Positions 26,710 through 35,056 of a stretch of DNA of 64,000 bases are shown here, one piece after another. A model generated the notes under the pieces. That model worked only from the letters and a program-made list of their open reading frames with translations. It searched no databases and had not been told where the DNA came from. Both the position numbers and the translations under genes were made by a program. How positions within the stretch are numbered: position 1 is the stretch's first letter; each line of letters opens with the position of its first letter. The stretch is from CAYSXY01 sp964435165 (lineage in GTDB: Bacteria > Pseudomonadota > Alphaproteobacteria > Rickettsiales > RI-342): assembly GCA_964435165.1 (NCBI GenBank), contig CAYSXY010000007.1, positions 1-64,000 on the forward strand. The letters run 5' to 3'.

Positions 26710-28131
26710 TTACATCACACTTCGGCTGCCCAGATCCGCCAAAACCTCACTCCTTTCCTCAATAAGGATTTCATCTGTCTGTAGCATATCTTGATCATTG
26801 CCACCTCGGTTACGTCGCCCCGATACCCATGAAGATAGTTTCTTCCAACCATACCACGCCATGACGGAAAGCCCCGCCAGCATTCCCGTCGCCATTGCCA
26901 GTCCTGCGAGATTGATATCGCTATATGTTGCTGTGCTATATGTTCGTGGGCTTTTGCGCGATGAAGAGGATCGTGTCCGACCCGCACTGTTTGCGTTCAT
27001 GTCAGCAAATGGGTCGACTGCATCATCATGGCGCTCCTCCGGCTTGCTAACCGCTTCTGGAGGTAAGGTGATCATGCCGTTCTCTTCTTCCCCCATCGCG
27101 ACATCGCCCCTGCCATCGACAGGCAAGCCGCTTAAACTGATGTGATGGCTATCTGAACTTACCAAATGCCCATGCTCATCAATGTCCAGGGTGATGATGC
27201 GTGTATCTGTCAAGCCCATGGCCTCCACAACCTCGATTATAAAAGCCTCGAACTCATCATATGGCAGCGCATCTCCGCTTTCCGTCAATATGGTGAAAGG
27301 AGCCGCCATCTCCAGATCTGATCTCTGCTCATGGGCAGGATTCGCGGCGTGGCGCTGCATGGCCTCTTGCATCGTTACAGATAGTCGTTGTACTTCCGCC
27401 AACATCGACGCTTGCCATTGCTGCTGNNNNNNNNNNNNNNNNNNNNNNNNNNNNNNNNNNNNNNNNNNNNNNNNNNNNNNNNNNNNNNNNNNNNNNNNNN
27501 NNNNNNNNNNNNNNNNNNNNNNNNNNTGCCCCTCACCTGCCACCATTGGTGTGCCTTCGCTTTCACCGTCTTTCGTTGATGCCGCTGATGAACGTATCAT
27601 CAATTCGAGGGCTGCGATAAGTGTGTCCGCATTGTGCTGGTTTGTCGTTTCCAGTCGTGTGCCAAGCCTCTCCAGTGAGACGTCCAGATTTTGTACCACG
27701 CCGTCCATAACCCTTTTAAGAGCGTCCGCATGCGCATCGCTCACCTCGGCGGCATTGTGATCTTCAAGGTTTTGGGTGTAGAGCGAATGGATAATGTTGG
27801 ATGCGCGACTACTCAGCACTGTGATGGTGATTAACCCTCCTGTCAGCGACAATGCGGCAAAGCCGGCAATAGGGCCGCCAAGGGCAAATGCAGCCACGAC
27901 CTGGCCCGTCGACACCGCCCCGGCCAAATTCGCCGTTGAGGCCACGCTAAACATATTGGCAGATGTCACTTGCAGTTCAGAATTCTTCGCTTTTCGCTCG
28001 CTCGCATCCCCCGCATTCTCGATTTCATCCTGCAGCGGCTTCACTGCCTTCAGTGGCCGAATCAACAGCATGACCAGATGACCGGGCCTTGCTTGACGCA
28101 AAAAATCTAGCAGTTGCTGTAGTTGTTCCAC
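26710..28131 (-). CDS. Membrane and coiled-coil protein of unknown function, interrupted by an assembly gap
   Basis: The frame is open on both sides of a 100-N gap (27427-27526), but because the gap length is unknown, one gene is not proven. The N-terminal part has an amphipathic start, a Gly/Ala-rich hydrophobic stretch (about 70-108, including FALGGPIAGFAALSLTGG) and coiled-coil helices. The C-terminal part has an acidic globular region, a Ser/Arg-rich linker, one transmembrane helix near the end (LAGLAMATGMLAGLSVMAWYG) and a basic stop-transfer. GTG at 28131 is preferred to GTG at 28137 because AGGAGG is then seven bases upstream. I recognise no family. A cobalamin riboswitch lies about 290 bases upstream on the same strand. 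Confidence 0.55.
   Translation of the reverse strand: MEQLQQLLDFLRQARPGHLVMLLIRPLKAVKPLQDEIENAGDASERKAKNSELQVTSANMFSVASTANLAGAVSTGQVVAAFALGGPIAGFAALSLTGGLITITVLSSRASNIIHSLYTQNLEDHNAAEVSDAHADALKRVMDGVVQNLDVSLERLGTRLETTNQHNADTLIAALELMIRSSAASTKDGESEGTPMVAGEGXXXXXXXXXXXXXXXXXXXXXXXXXXXXXXXXXXQQQWQASMLAEVQRLSVTMQEAMQRHAANPAHEQRSDLEMAAPFTILTESGDALPYDEFEAFIIEVVEAMGLTDTRIITLDIDEHGHLVSSDSHHISLSGLPVDGRGDVAMGEEENGMITLPPEAVSKPEERHDDAVDPFADMNANSAGRTRSSSSRKSPRTYSTATYSDINLAGLAMATGMLAGLSVMAWYGWKKLSSWVSGRRNRGGNDQDMLQTDEILIEERSEVLADLGSRSVM
27427..27526. other. Assembly gap, 100 N
   Basis: A run of exactly 100 N is a conventional placeholder, so the true length is unknown. The left flank ends in GCTGCTG (CAG codons for Gln on the minus strand), which suggests a short repeat that stopped assembly. 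Confidence 0.95.
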
Positions 28132-28137
28132 AACCAC

Positions 28138-28422
28138 CCCTCCTCATCATTGATGAGGCACCTTACCTGATTTAGAAAAGAGTAAGACACCGCACGCATT
28201 TCATTTGTTGATGCCATTGCGTGCAGGAAGTATCCGCATTTCAAAAGATTGAAATGCAACTTGCGCTCAATCGGCGCGCAGCCTGCGCTCCCCCTTGGTC
28301 GCTAGTCGTCACTTCGTTCCTCCATGCTAAAAAGCAAGCTGAAGGAAACCTCTCTTCAGGCACACCCCGTCCCAAATATCAGCATGGCATCAGCACATGA
28401 AGCAACTCGCTTCATGCACCAG
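28138..28422 (-). other. Leader between cobalamin riboswitch and membrane-protein gene; no gene seen
   Basis: No reading frame longer than about a dozen codons starts here on the minus strand. The stretch holds three stem-loops: CATGAAGC/GCTTCATG at 28396-28416, CTGAAG/CTTCAG at 28339-28359 followed on the minus strand by a T-rich tract, and a perfect nine-pair stem at 28236-28257. The middle one may be a riboswitch-controlled terminator. The region between 28260 and 28330 looks like a structured GC-rich repeat. Confidence 0.55.
28339..28359 (-). terminator. Possible riboswitch-linked intrinsic terminator
   Basis: On the minus strand CTGAAG, a nine-base loop and CTTCAG are followed by CTTGCTTTTT. 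It lies about 65 bases after the end of the cobalamin aptamer, a usual place for an expression platform. The stem is short, so confidence is limited. Confidence 0.4.
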
Positions 28423-28610
28423 CGATAGCAGGTCTCCTGACTTGTGCGTCATCGTCGCATGACACCTTCCCAAGCACCAAAGCGCTCAGTGGTCTTCATC
28501 ATGCAACTCGTCACTTACAGTTGCGGGGGCAGTTCCGGACTGTATCTGGAGAAGATAAATTTTCTCCAGACGTCACCGGATTCCCTTTTCATCTTTTGCA
28601 AGAACTATCG
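28423..28610 (-). ncRNA. Cobalamin riboswitch
   Basis: On the minus strand the order of conserved elements is AAAGGGAATCCGGTG (28576-28590), then CCGGAACTGCCCCCGCAACTG, then a variable arm, then GGGAAGG, and the B12 box AGTCAGGAGACCTGC (28429-28443). The P1 stem pairs exactly: CGATAG at 28605-28610 with CTATCG at 28423-28428. All landmark regions of the adenosylcobalamin aptamer are present. The downstream gene on the same strand is an unknown membrane protein and no B12 synthesis or uptake gene follows, which is unusual. Confidence 0.93.
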
Positions 28611-28662
28611 ATTAAACGATTAACAGAGGATCTGTGCGGAAGCAAGCGTAGAAACAGGATGA

Positions 28663-29268
28663 TTACGCCGGAACACGCATAAACCGCTCCAATTTATCAA
28701 AGGCCACAGCGCGATGGCTCATGCGGTGTTTTTCATCCGGCTCCATCTCGCCGAAGCTGAGCGTGTGATCTTGCGGCACAAAAATGGGATCATAGCCGAA
28801 CCCCTTATCACCACGCGGAGGAAATGTCAGATTGCCATGCACCTGCCCTTCAAACCAGTGCGTCTCGCCGTTTGGCCAGGCCAGACAAAGAACGCAGGTA
28901 AAATACGCATCGGCGCCGATAGGATGGCAGCCTGCTTCAACCAACGCCTCACGAACCCGCTCCATTGCAAGTGAGAAGTCTTTATTCGGCCCGGCCCAGC
29001 GCGCGGAATAGATGCCGGGCGCGCCACCAAGTGCGGCCACGACCAACCCGGAATCGTCGGCCAGCGCTGGTTTGCCAGTATGATTGGCAGTATGCAGGGC
29101 TTTAAGCGAGGCATTATCCACGAAGGAGTCACCTGTTTCTTCCGGCTCCGGCACTCCATGGTTGGCAGCTGACGATATGGCCACGCCAAACGGGGCCAGC
29201 AATGCCTTCAACTCCTCTAATTTTCCGGCATTATGGCTGGCAAGGACCAATTCTCTTACGGATTGCAT
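28663..29268 (-). CDS. rdgB: XTP/dITP pyrophosphatase (HAM1 family)
   Basis: RdgB hydrolyses non-canonical purine triphosphates such as dITP and XTP, keeping them out of DNA. The 201-residue product has the SHNAGKLEEL motif at the N-terminus, DDSGLVV, and FGYDPIFVPQ; the ending SHRAVAFDKL is typical. The ATG directly follows the rph stop. In many relatives hemW comes next; here a cobalamin riboswitch does. Confidence 0.95.
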   Translation of the reverse strand: MQSVRELVLASHNAGKLEELKALLAPFGVAISSAANHGVPEPEETGDSFVDNASLKALHTANHTGKPALADDSGLVVAALGGAPGIYSARWAGPNKDFSLAMERVREALVEAGCHPIGADAYFTCVLCLAWPNGETHWFEGQVHGNLTFPPRGDKGFGYDPIFVPQDHTLSFGEMEPDEKHRMSHRAVAFDKLERFMRVPA

Positions 29269-30039
29269 CTATGCCTCCACGGCGCGGCGGATCGCCGTAT
29301 CCTGCGCTTCGCACAGCGAGGCAATGCCGCCACGGGCCAATCCGAACATGGCATGGAACTGATCCTCGCTGAACGGCCGCTCTTCTGCCGTGCCCTGTAT
29401 TTCGACGATACCGCCGCTGTCCGTCAGGACGAAGTTCATATCTGCCTCTGCGCCGCTATCCTCTTCATAACATAAATCCAGCACGGCCTGCCCTCCGACA
29501 ATACCACAAGAGACTGCGGCGACATGGCCCGTGATCGGCCATTGCTTCATTCCTCCCATCTCACGCACCTTTGCCAAGGCCAGATTCAATGCTACATAGC
29601 CACCGGTAATGGCAGCGCACCGCGTGCCGCCATCGGCCTGCAGCACGTCGCAATCGATCGTGACCTGACGTTCACCCAGCTGCGATAAATCCGTTACTGC
29701 TCTCAGCGAACGACCGATCAGTCGCTGGATTTCCTGTGTTCGGCCCGATTGCTTGCCGCGGCTTGCCTCGCGCTGACCCCGGCTATGCGTCGCCCGCGGC
29801 AACATTCCATATTCCGCCGTCACCCAACCCTGGCCAGTATGTTTGAGAAATGGCGGCACACGGTCTTCAACGGTTGCGACACACATTACTTTGGTGTGTC
29901 CAATGTGGATCAGACAGGATCCTTCCGCATAGCGGTTAATGCCTGTTTCAATCGTCAAGGAACGGAGCTGATCGGCCGCGCGGCCATCAACGCGCAGCCC
30001 TGCTTCTTCAACGGCCGCCGCCATGGATGCTGCATTCAT
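29269..30039 (-). CDS. rph: Ribonuclease PH
   Basis: RNase PH trims tRNA 3' ends phosphorolytically. The 256-residue product shows RVDGRAADQLR near the N-terminus, GMLPRATHSRGQREASRGKQSGRTQE split around the phosphate-binding Arg residues, IDCDVLQADGGTRCAAITGG, and the late FVLTDSGGIVEIQGTAEERPF. The N-terminus is about 15 residues longer than usual, so a start at residue 6 is possible. Upstream, grpE is transcribed divergently; hrcA, often found here, is absent. Confidence 0.95.
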   Translation of the reverse strand: MNAASMAAAVEEAGLRVDGRAADQLRSLTIETGINRYAEGSCLIHIGHTKVMCVATVEDRVPPFLKHTGQGWVTAEYGMLPRATHSRGQREASRGKQSGRTQEIQRLIGRSLRAVTDLSQLGERQVTIDCDVLQADGGTRCAAITGGYVALNLALAKVREMGGMKQWPITGHVAAVSCGIVGGQAVLDLCYEEDSGAEADMNFVLTDSGGIVEIQGTAEERPFSEDQFHAMFGLARGGIASLCEAQDTAIRRAVEA

Positions 30040-30160
30040 CTCTCACCCTCTCATCGCGTTTGTGGTTTTACAGCGTCAACGCCCAACATTTATTTTGGTA
30101 ACCAACACTAAGCTGGACGGAAAAACAAGACCGGATTGTCACTCACCCCGATGGTTAAGT

Positions 30161-30188
30161 GTTGAAAAAAACGCTGCTGCTTCCTATG
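30161..30188 (+). promoter_or_regulatory. Sigma-32 (heat shock) type promoter for grpE
   Basis: GTTGAAA at 30161-30167 and CCTATGT at 30183-30189 are separated so that the first four bases and CCTAT are 18 apart. This is close to the alphaproteobacterial RpoH consensus (CTTG, 17-18 bases, CYTAT-T). It lies about 95 bases before the grpE ATG. No CIRCE element is visible. Confidence 0.55.
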
Positions 30189-30281
30189 TGGTTAAACTAT
30201 ACGTGTTATTGCCTCTTTCATAGTTAATAACTGTGAATACTAACAATAACACACAACAACAGATAAGAGACAGAGTGACGC

Positions 30282-31019
30282 ATGACCGCCAACCCGCTTC
30301 CTAATGATTCCGCCGCACCTCTATCGATGGAGGAGAATGAACATGATTCCTCCACCTCGACCGTTCCTGACGCGGACGAGCAGCCAGTCGCGACAGATGA
30401 TGACACAACCATTGGCCAACAGGAACTCGATACCTCCGGTATGGCCACGGAAGAAGCGATTGCCAGTGCCGCGGCTGCATTCGGTGACGGCTCGATCGCC
30501 GATGTTCCGGAGAATCATGGGCGCATTGCCGAACTGGAAGAAGAGATCGTCAGCCTGAATGATAAGTTGGTGCGGGCGATCGCCGAGAATGACAATCTAC
30601 GTAAACGTGCTGAGCGTGATAAGGAGGACACGGCAAAATTCGCGATTTCCGGCTTCGCCCGTGATCTGGTTGGCGTGGCAGAAAACCTGATGCGGGCCTG
30701 TGAGAGCACGCCACCTGAGGCGCTGGAAGAAAACCCTGTGCTGGCTAATTTGTACACCGGCGTTGACATGACACGGCAGGAATTGCTGAAATCGTTTGAG
30801 AAATATGGCATCATGCGGATTGAACCTATTGGTGAGAAATTTGACCATAACAGGCATCAGGCCGTTACGCAGGTGGAAACCGCTGAACATCCAGCGGGTA
30901 CCGTCATTCAGGTGATTCAGTCCGGCTATGTCATCCATGATCGCCTATTACGCCCCGCCATGGTAGCCGTCTCGAAAGCGCCGACAGACGCCCCTGAGAG
31001 CATAGATACGGAAGCGTAA
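30282..31019 (+). CDS. grpE: Nucleotide exchange factor GrpE
   Basis: GrpE releases ADP from DnaK. The 245-residue product has an acidic, low-complexity N-terminal tail of about 75 residues, a long helix (about 80-120), and a C-terminal beta domain with EKFDHNRHQAVTQVET and GTVIQVIQSGYVIHDRLLRPAMVAVS, the family signature. The tail is longer than in E. coli (197 residues in total there). A heat-shock-type promoter precedes it. Confidence 0.95.
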   Translation: MTANPLPNDSAAPLSMEENEHDSSTSTVPDADEQPVATDDDTTIGQQELDTSGMATEEAIASAAAAFGDGSIADVPENHGRIAELEEEIVSLNDKLVRAIAENDNLRKRAERDKEDTAKFAISGFARDLVGVAENLMRACESTPPEALEENPVLANLYTGVDMTRQELLKSFEKYGIMRIEPIGEKFDHNRHQAVTQVETAEHPAGTVIQVIQSGYVIHDRLLRPAMVAVSKAPTDAPESIDTEA

Positions 31020-31072
31020 ATCTCTTTCAAATCTTGCCGTCACGCTTTTTTCGTGAAGCTATGCCGAATAAT

Positions 31073-31100
31073 TTGACATTTGTTGCGCAGTCAGTATAGT
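31073..31100 (+). promoter_or_regulatory. Sigma-70 promoter for rplU-rpmA
   Basis: TTGACA at 31073-31078 and TATAGT at 31095-31100 are separated by 16 bases. The -35 is a perfect consensus and the -10 has one change. It lies 85 bases before the rplU ATG, giving a short leader in which L21 autoregulation could occur. Confidence 0.7.
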
Positions 31101-31184
31101 GCCGCTCCTTTTAGATGAACATAGCTGCTTTCACCATAGGCGGCTATACAATAAACAATACAAGCCAACGCAAGGATTGATGCC

Positions 31185-31718
31185 ATGTATGCCGTTGTTG
31201 AGACTGGTGGAAAGCAGTATAAAGTGACGCCGGAGACGACCATGCTGGTCGAAAAGCTGGAAGGAAAATCCGGCGATAAAATCGAGCTTGCCAATGTGAT
31301 TGCCTATTATGATGGAAAAGCGCTGAAAGTGGGCACGCCATCAGTTGACGGCATTGCCGTACAAGCTGAGATCGTTGAGCAGGCGAAGGGCGATAAGGTT
31401 ATTATTTTTAAGAAAAAACGCCGTCATAATTATCGTCGTACCAAAGGACATCGCCAGGATTTAACCATGCTGAAAGTAACAGGGATTGGTAAGGCAGGCG
31501 CGTCAGGCAAAGCTGCAACGGCTAAGGCGGAGACCACTAAGGACGCGGCAGCAAAGCCAGCGGCCAAGAAAACAGCTGCTAAATCGACCGCGAAGAAAGC
31601 CTCCAGTACACCAGCCGCGAAAGAAACGAAGTCGGCAGCTAAAAAGTCTGCCCCTAAGAAAGCGTCAACTTCAGCGAAAGCTACGAAAAGCACCGCTAAG
31701 AAAAAAGAGGAGAAGTAA
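31185..31718 (+). CDS. rplU: 50S ribosomal protein L21 with long Lys/Ala-rich tail
   Basis: Residues 1-103 are a normal L21 (MYAVVETGGKQYKV at the start, HNYRRTKGHRQDLTMLKV near 81-98). Residues 104-177 are a low-complexity tail rich in Lys, Ala, Ser and Thr, similar in composition to histone H1-like proteins. It precedes rpmA by three bases. The tail may bind rRNA or other nucleic acid; its function is unknown. Confidence 0.95.
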   Translation: MYAVVETGGKQYKVTPETTMLVEKLEGKSGDKIELANVIAYYDGKALKVGTPSVDGIAVQAEIVEQAKGDKVIIFKKKRRHNYRRTKGHRQDLTMLKVTGIGKAGASGKAATAKAETTKDAAAKPAAKKTAAKSTAKKASSTPAAKETKSAAKKSAPKKASTSAKATKSTAKKKEEK

Positions 31719-31721
31719 GAG

Positions 31722-31976
31722 ATGGCTCATAAGAAGGCTGGTGGTAGTTCCCGGAATGGCCGCGATTCAGAGGGTCGCCGTCTGGGTGTGAAGAAATTCG
31801 GTGGTGAACTGGTGATTCCAGGTAATATTATTGTGCGTCAACGCGGCACAAAATTCCACCCTGGCGATAATGTCGGCATGGGCAAAGACCATACTATTTT
31901 CGCCACAGCAGAAGGCAAAGTGGCATTTCGTAAGCGTGCTAAAGGCCGCACCTACATTTCCGTTGAATCTTCCTGA
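31722..31976 (+). CDS. rpmA: 50S ribosomal protein L27
   Basis: The 84-residue product starts MAHKKAGGSSRNGRDSEGRR and ends with KGRTYISVE, as L27 does. The N-terminus reaches toward the peptidyl-transferase centre. Here obgE does not follow, although rplU-rpmA-obgE is common; the obgE homologue is 19 kb away on the other strand. Confidence 0.97.
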   Translation: MAHKKAGGSSRNGRDSEGRRLGVKKFGGELVIPGNIIVRQRGTKFHPGDNVGMGKDHTIFATAEGKVAFRKRAKGRTYISVESS

Positions 31977-32019
31977 TAATTTTTTGCCTGATATTTTTTG
32001 ATTGATCTTCCCTCCCTTA

Positions 32020-32053
32020 ACCGCAGTAGCAGAAATGCTGCTGCGGTTTTTTT
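32020..32053 (+). terminator. Intrinsic terminator after rpmA
   Basis: A twelve-pair stem with one G-T pair (ACCGCAGTAGCA with TGCTGCTGCGGT), a GAAA loop and seven T residues form a strong Rho-independent terminator, 45 bases past the rpmA stop. Confidence 0.93.
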
Positions 32054-32142
32054 ATTTGCCGCCATCGAAAAGTGTCTTCAACGCACTATTATTTTTTGCA
32101 ACAGTGCATCTCTGCTTTTTTACGCTCGCTAATGGAGGGACG

Positions 32143-33207
32143 TTATGAGGCGGGAGCGATACGCCACTTCAGCCTTTCATCGGCCAGCAGCGGACGAATC
32201 ACGCCTGCCGGAGTTGAAACCTGCTGAGGCACCTGGATGCTGCCTTGTTCTACCGTGACCGTCATTTCATTAACTGGCAGGCCGTAAAATGCCGGGCCGT
32301 TCTCAGACATAAACTGACGGAAGACCGACTGGGTCGCCTCGCTTGTTAAGTCAGCCGCCCGGTCAAAGGCCTCGGCATAAAGCTCAACGGCCGTGGCTGC
32401 TGTATAACAGCCGGCGCAACCGCAGGATGACTCTTTATCTGACTGGAGATGAGGAGCACTATCGGTACCAGCAAAGAAATGCGTATTGCCGCTGATGGCC
32501 GCTTCCACCAACGCTTCACGATGGCGCTCCGCTTTGAGGATAGGCAGGCAATAATAATGGGGCTTAATGCCGCCAACCAGCAGATCATTACGGTTAAATA
32601 GCAGATGGTGCGCCGTGATTGTTGCGCCAATATGTGCAGGCTGTTCACGCACAAAGGCGATGCCATCAGCGGTGGTGACATGCTCCAACACCATGCGCAG
32701 TTGAGGAAAACGATGCCGCAATTTCTGCAGATGCTGTTCGATAAACACAGCTTCGCGATCAAAAATATCGACCGCATCGTGCGTTACTTCACCGTGAAGC
32801 AATAAAGGCACCCCGGCCTCTTCCATCGCCTCCAGCACCGGGTAGACTTTTTCCAGATCCGTTACCCCATTATCCGAATTGGTGGTTGCCCCTGCCGGAT
32901 AATATTTGACCGCATAAATATGTGGGTGGGCTGCCGCCACAATCACCTCGTCCGGTGCGGTATTATCGGTCAGGTACAGCGTCATGAGTGGATTAAACGC
33001 GAGATGACGGCTACTTGCTTGCAATGCGGCGAGGATACGGCTGCGATATTGCTCGGCTGCACGCACCGTGGTCACTGGTGGCTTGAGGTTCGGCATGATG
33101 ATGGCGCGGCCGAACTGGGCCGCGGTATGATCAATGACCGCATTTAAAATCTCGCCATCGCGCACATGGAGATGCCAGTCATCCGGTTGTGGCAGGGTAA
33201 ATTGCAT
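32143..33207 (-). CDS. pyrC: Dihydroorotase (class II, E. coli type)
   Basis: PyrC cyclises carbamoyl-aspartate in pyrimidine synthesis. The product of about 354 residues has the metal-binding WHLHVRDG at the N-terminus, the carboxylated Lys in YAVKYYPAGATTNSD, HGEVT, and GTDSAPH. The ATG at 33207 is two codons after GTG 33213, either of which could be used. It is 12-17 bases after an unknown gene. Confidence 0.95.
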   Translation of the reverse strand: MQFTLPQPDDWHLHVRDGEILNAVIDHTAAQFGRAIIMPNLKPPVTTVRAAEQYRSRILAALQASSRHLAFNPLMTLYLTDNTAPDEVIVAAAHPHIYAVKYYPAGATTNSDNGVTDLEKVYPVLEAMEEAGVPLLLHGEVTHDAVDIFDREAVFIEQHLQKLRHRFPQLRMVLEHVTTADGIAFVREQPAHIGATITAHHLLFNRNDLLVGGIKPHYYCLPILKAERHREALVEAAISGNTHFFAGTDSAPHLQSDKESSCGCAGCYTAATAVELYAEAFDRAADLTSEATQSVFRQFMSENGPAFYGLPVNEMTVTVEQGSIQVPQQVSTPAGVIRPLLADERLKWRIAPAS

Positions 33208-33224
33208 GGCCACCCAATGCGCTG

Positions 33225-33809
33225 TCAGGTCACTTCGCTTAATGGCGGGAAAATACGCACATTTGTATGGCGCTCGCCAAACAGGTAATCACGCTGTAGT
33301 TTTTCACGATCTTCATACGTTGGGCTGCCCTGGCCGGTGAGAACAATGGTTGAATAATCCGGCAGATTAAAGGTTGGCCCGGCAAACATTTTATCATGCA
33401 GTGTATCATACCGATCCATCCGCACATTGACATAAGCATAGCACGGATCATCATCCTCATTTGAGCCCTGCATGTAGACGATGCAGAAGAATTTATCGAG
33501 CAGCATTTTCTCCCGATATTCCAATTTCATGGGAAAGTCATTCCCTTCTTCCACATCCAGATCGCCCGGCTCGGGAACCTCATCGCCCATGCGGGAGATG
33601 ACGACTTCACCGGCCATGGTGCTGATGCGATTGATCTTTTCGGCAATCGGCGGGATCAGCTCTTCATCCTCCACCCCAAAGACGGCAACCGTGCCGACCT
33701 TGATGAAATTAACACTGCCAATATGAAAATCCGGTTGTTTCTTGGGTTGGTTTTCGTCTTTTTTGGTCGGCGATTGGCGGCTACCGACTTTTGAACCCCA
33801 TTTACTCAT
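33225..33809 (-). CDS. Conserved-looking soluble protein, unknown function
   Basis: The 194-residue product has a basic N-terminal tail (about 1-28) followed by an acidic alpha/beta region with FGVEDEELIPPIAEKINRI and VVISRMGDEVPEPGDLDVEEGNDFP, and a C-terminus containing YSTIVLTGQGSPTYEDREKLQRDYL. AAGGA lies seven bases before the ATG. I see no signal peptide or transmembrane helix and do not recognise a family. It is probably co-transcribed with pyrC. Confidence 0.7.
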   Translation of the reverse strand: MSKWGSKVGSRQSPTKKDENQPKKQPDFHIGSVNFIKVGTVAVFGVEDEELIPPIAEKINRISTMAGEVVISRMGDEVPEPGDLDVEEGNDFPMKLEYREKMLLDKFFCIVYMQGSNEDDDPCYAYVNVRMDRYDTLHDKMFAGPTFNLPDYSTIVLTGQGSPTYEDREKLQRDYLFGERHTNVRIFPPLSEVT

Positions 33810-34014
33810 GGCTTCGTCCTTTGCGTTGCCCGTTGATGTTACCCTTGTCGAATATTTGGCCTACGCCTATTCGAGCGGATATACCACCATGAAACAATGA
33901 CATATTCATGACGGTTGACGGTTATAATGGGCTTTTGGCTGGAATACAACTGCATCCTGTGCATGAGCGGGCGCTTCACTTCGACCGGCCATATGCTTCC
34001 CATGTAGCTAGCGC

Positions 34015-35034
34015 CTATGCCGGCACCCCTTTGGTGGTCGAATATTCAAAATGGAGCGCTTCATTGGGATGGACCAGGCCATAGATTGCATGCATCGCCA
34101 TGGCTGCCTCGGAAAACCCACACAGAATCAATTTGAGTTTGCCAGGATAGGTCGCAATGTCACCAATCGCGTAGATCGCTTTCTGGCTGCTCTCAAACGT
34201 TGTCGGATCCACAGCAATATGGTTACGATCAATGTTCAGCCCCCACTGCGCAATCGGCCCCAACTCCATTGACAGGCCATAGAATGGCAAGAGTGCATCG
34301 GCTTGTAACACCCGCTCCTCTCCATTCAATTGTTTGACACGCACACCACTCAACACGCCTTGTTTCCCTTCCAGACCGGCAAGCTGATACGGCACCACCA
34401 GTTCAATCACACCCTCAGCAGCTAACTGGCGCAGCTTGTCAACGGAATCGGGCGCAGCGCGAAATTTATCACGACGATGCACCACTGAGATCAATGCCGC
34501 CACCGGCGCCAGTGAGAGCGCCCAATCGACAGCCGAATCACCGCCACCGGCGATCACTACGCGTTTGCCTGCAAAGTCTGAGCGCCGACCAACCATGTAG
34601 TGAATCCCTTGCCCGGCAGTGCTTGCGGCCTCAAATGCGTCCAGCCCTTCCAAGGGCGGCCGGTTAGGCCCAAAGGCACCGCACCCGGCGGCAATGACCA
34701 CAGCCTTACTCTGAATCTCTGTGCCGGTGGAGGTTGTCACATGCCACTCTCCATCGATTGAGCGTATTTTTTCTACACGCTGACCAAAATGATAGACCGG
34801 TTCAAATGGGGCGGCTTGCACTTCCAGTTTCTGCACCAGTTCCTGCGCTTCGATCTGCGGATAGCCGGCAATGTCATAAATGGGTTTTTCGGGATAGAGT
34901 GCCGCGCATTGCCCTCCGGCAAAATCAAGCGCATCCACCACATGGCAGCGCATTTTCAGCATTCCTGCCTGAAAAATCGCAAACAGGCCAACCGGCCCGG
35001 CTCCGATAATGGTAATGTCTGTCTGATGCATCAT
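34015..35034 (-). CDS. Ferredoxin-NADP reductase, thioredoxin-reductase-like type
   Basis: The 339-residue flavoprotein has an FAD-binding IIGAGPVGLFAIFQAG at the start, an NAD(P) motif VVIAGGGDSAVDWALSLA in the middle, and YAIGDIATYPGKLKLI near the end. The CxxC redox pair of thioredoxin reductase is absent, which places it with YumC-type ferredoxin/flavodoxin reductases. ATG at 35034 has AAGGA six bases upstream. Confidence 0.88.
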   Translation of the reverse strand: MMHQTDITIIGAGPVGLFAIFQAGMLKMRCHVVDALDFAGGQCAALYPEKPIYDIAGYPQIEAQELVQKLEVQAAPFEPVYHFGQRVEKIRSIDGEWHVTTSTGTEIQSKAVVIAAGCGAFGPNRPPLEGLDAFEAASTAGQGIHYMVGRRSDFAGKRVVIAGGGDSAVDWALSLAPVAALISVVHRRDKFRAAPDSVDKLRQLAAEGVIELVVPYQLAGLEGKQGVLSGVRVKQLNGEERVLQADALLPFYGLSMELGPIAQWGLNIDRNHIAVDPTTFESSQKAIYAIGDIATYPGKLKLILCGFSEAAMAMHAIYGLVHPNEALHFEYSTTKGVPA

Positions 35035-35056
35035 CACGCATCCTTATAGATTGAAC

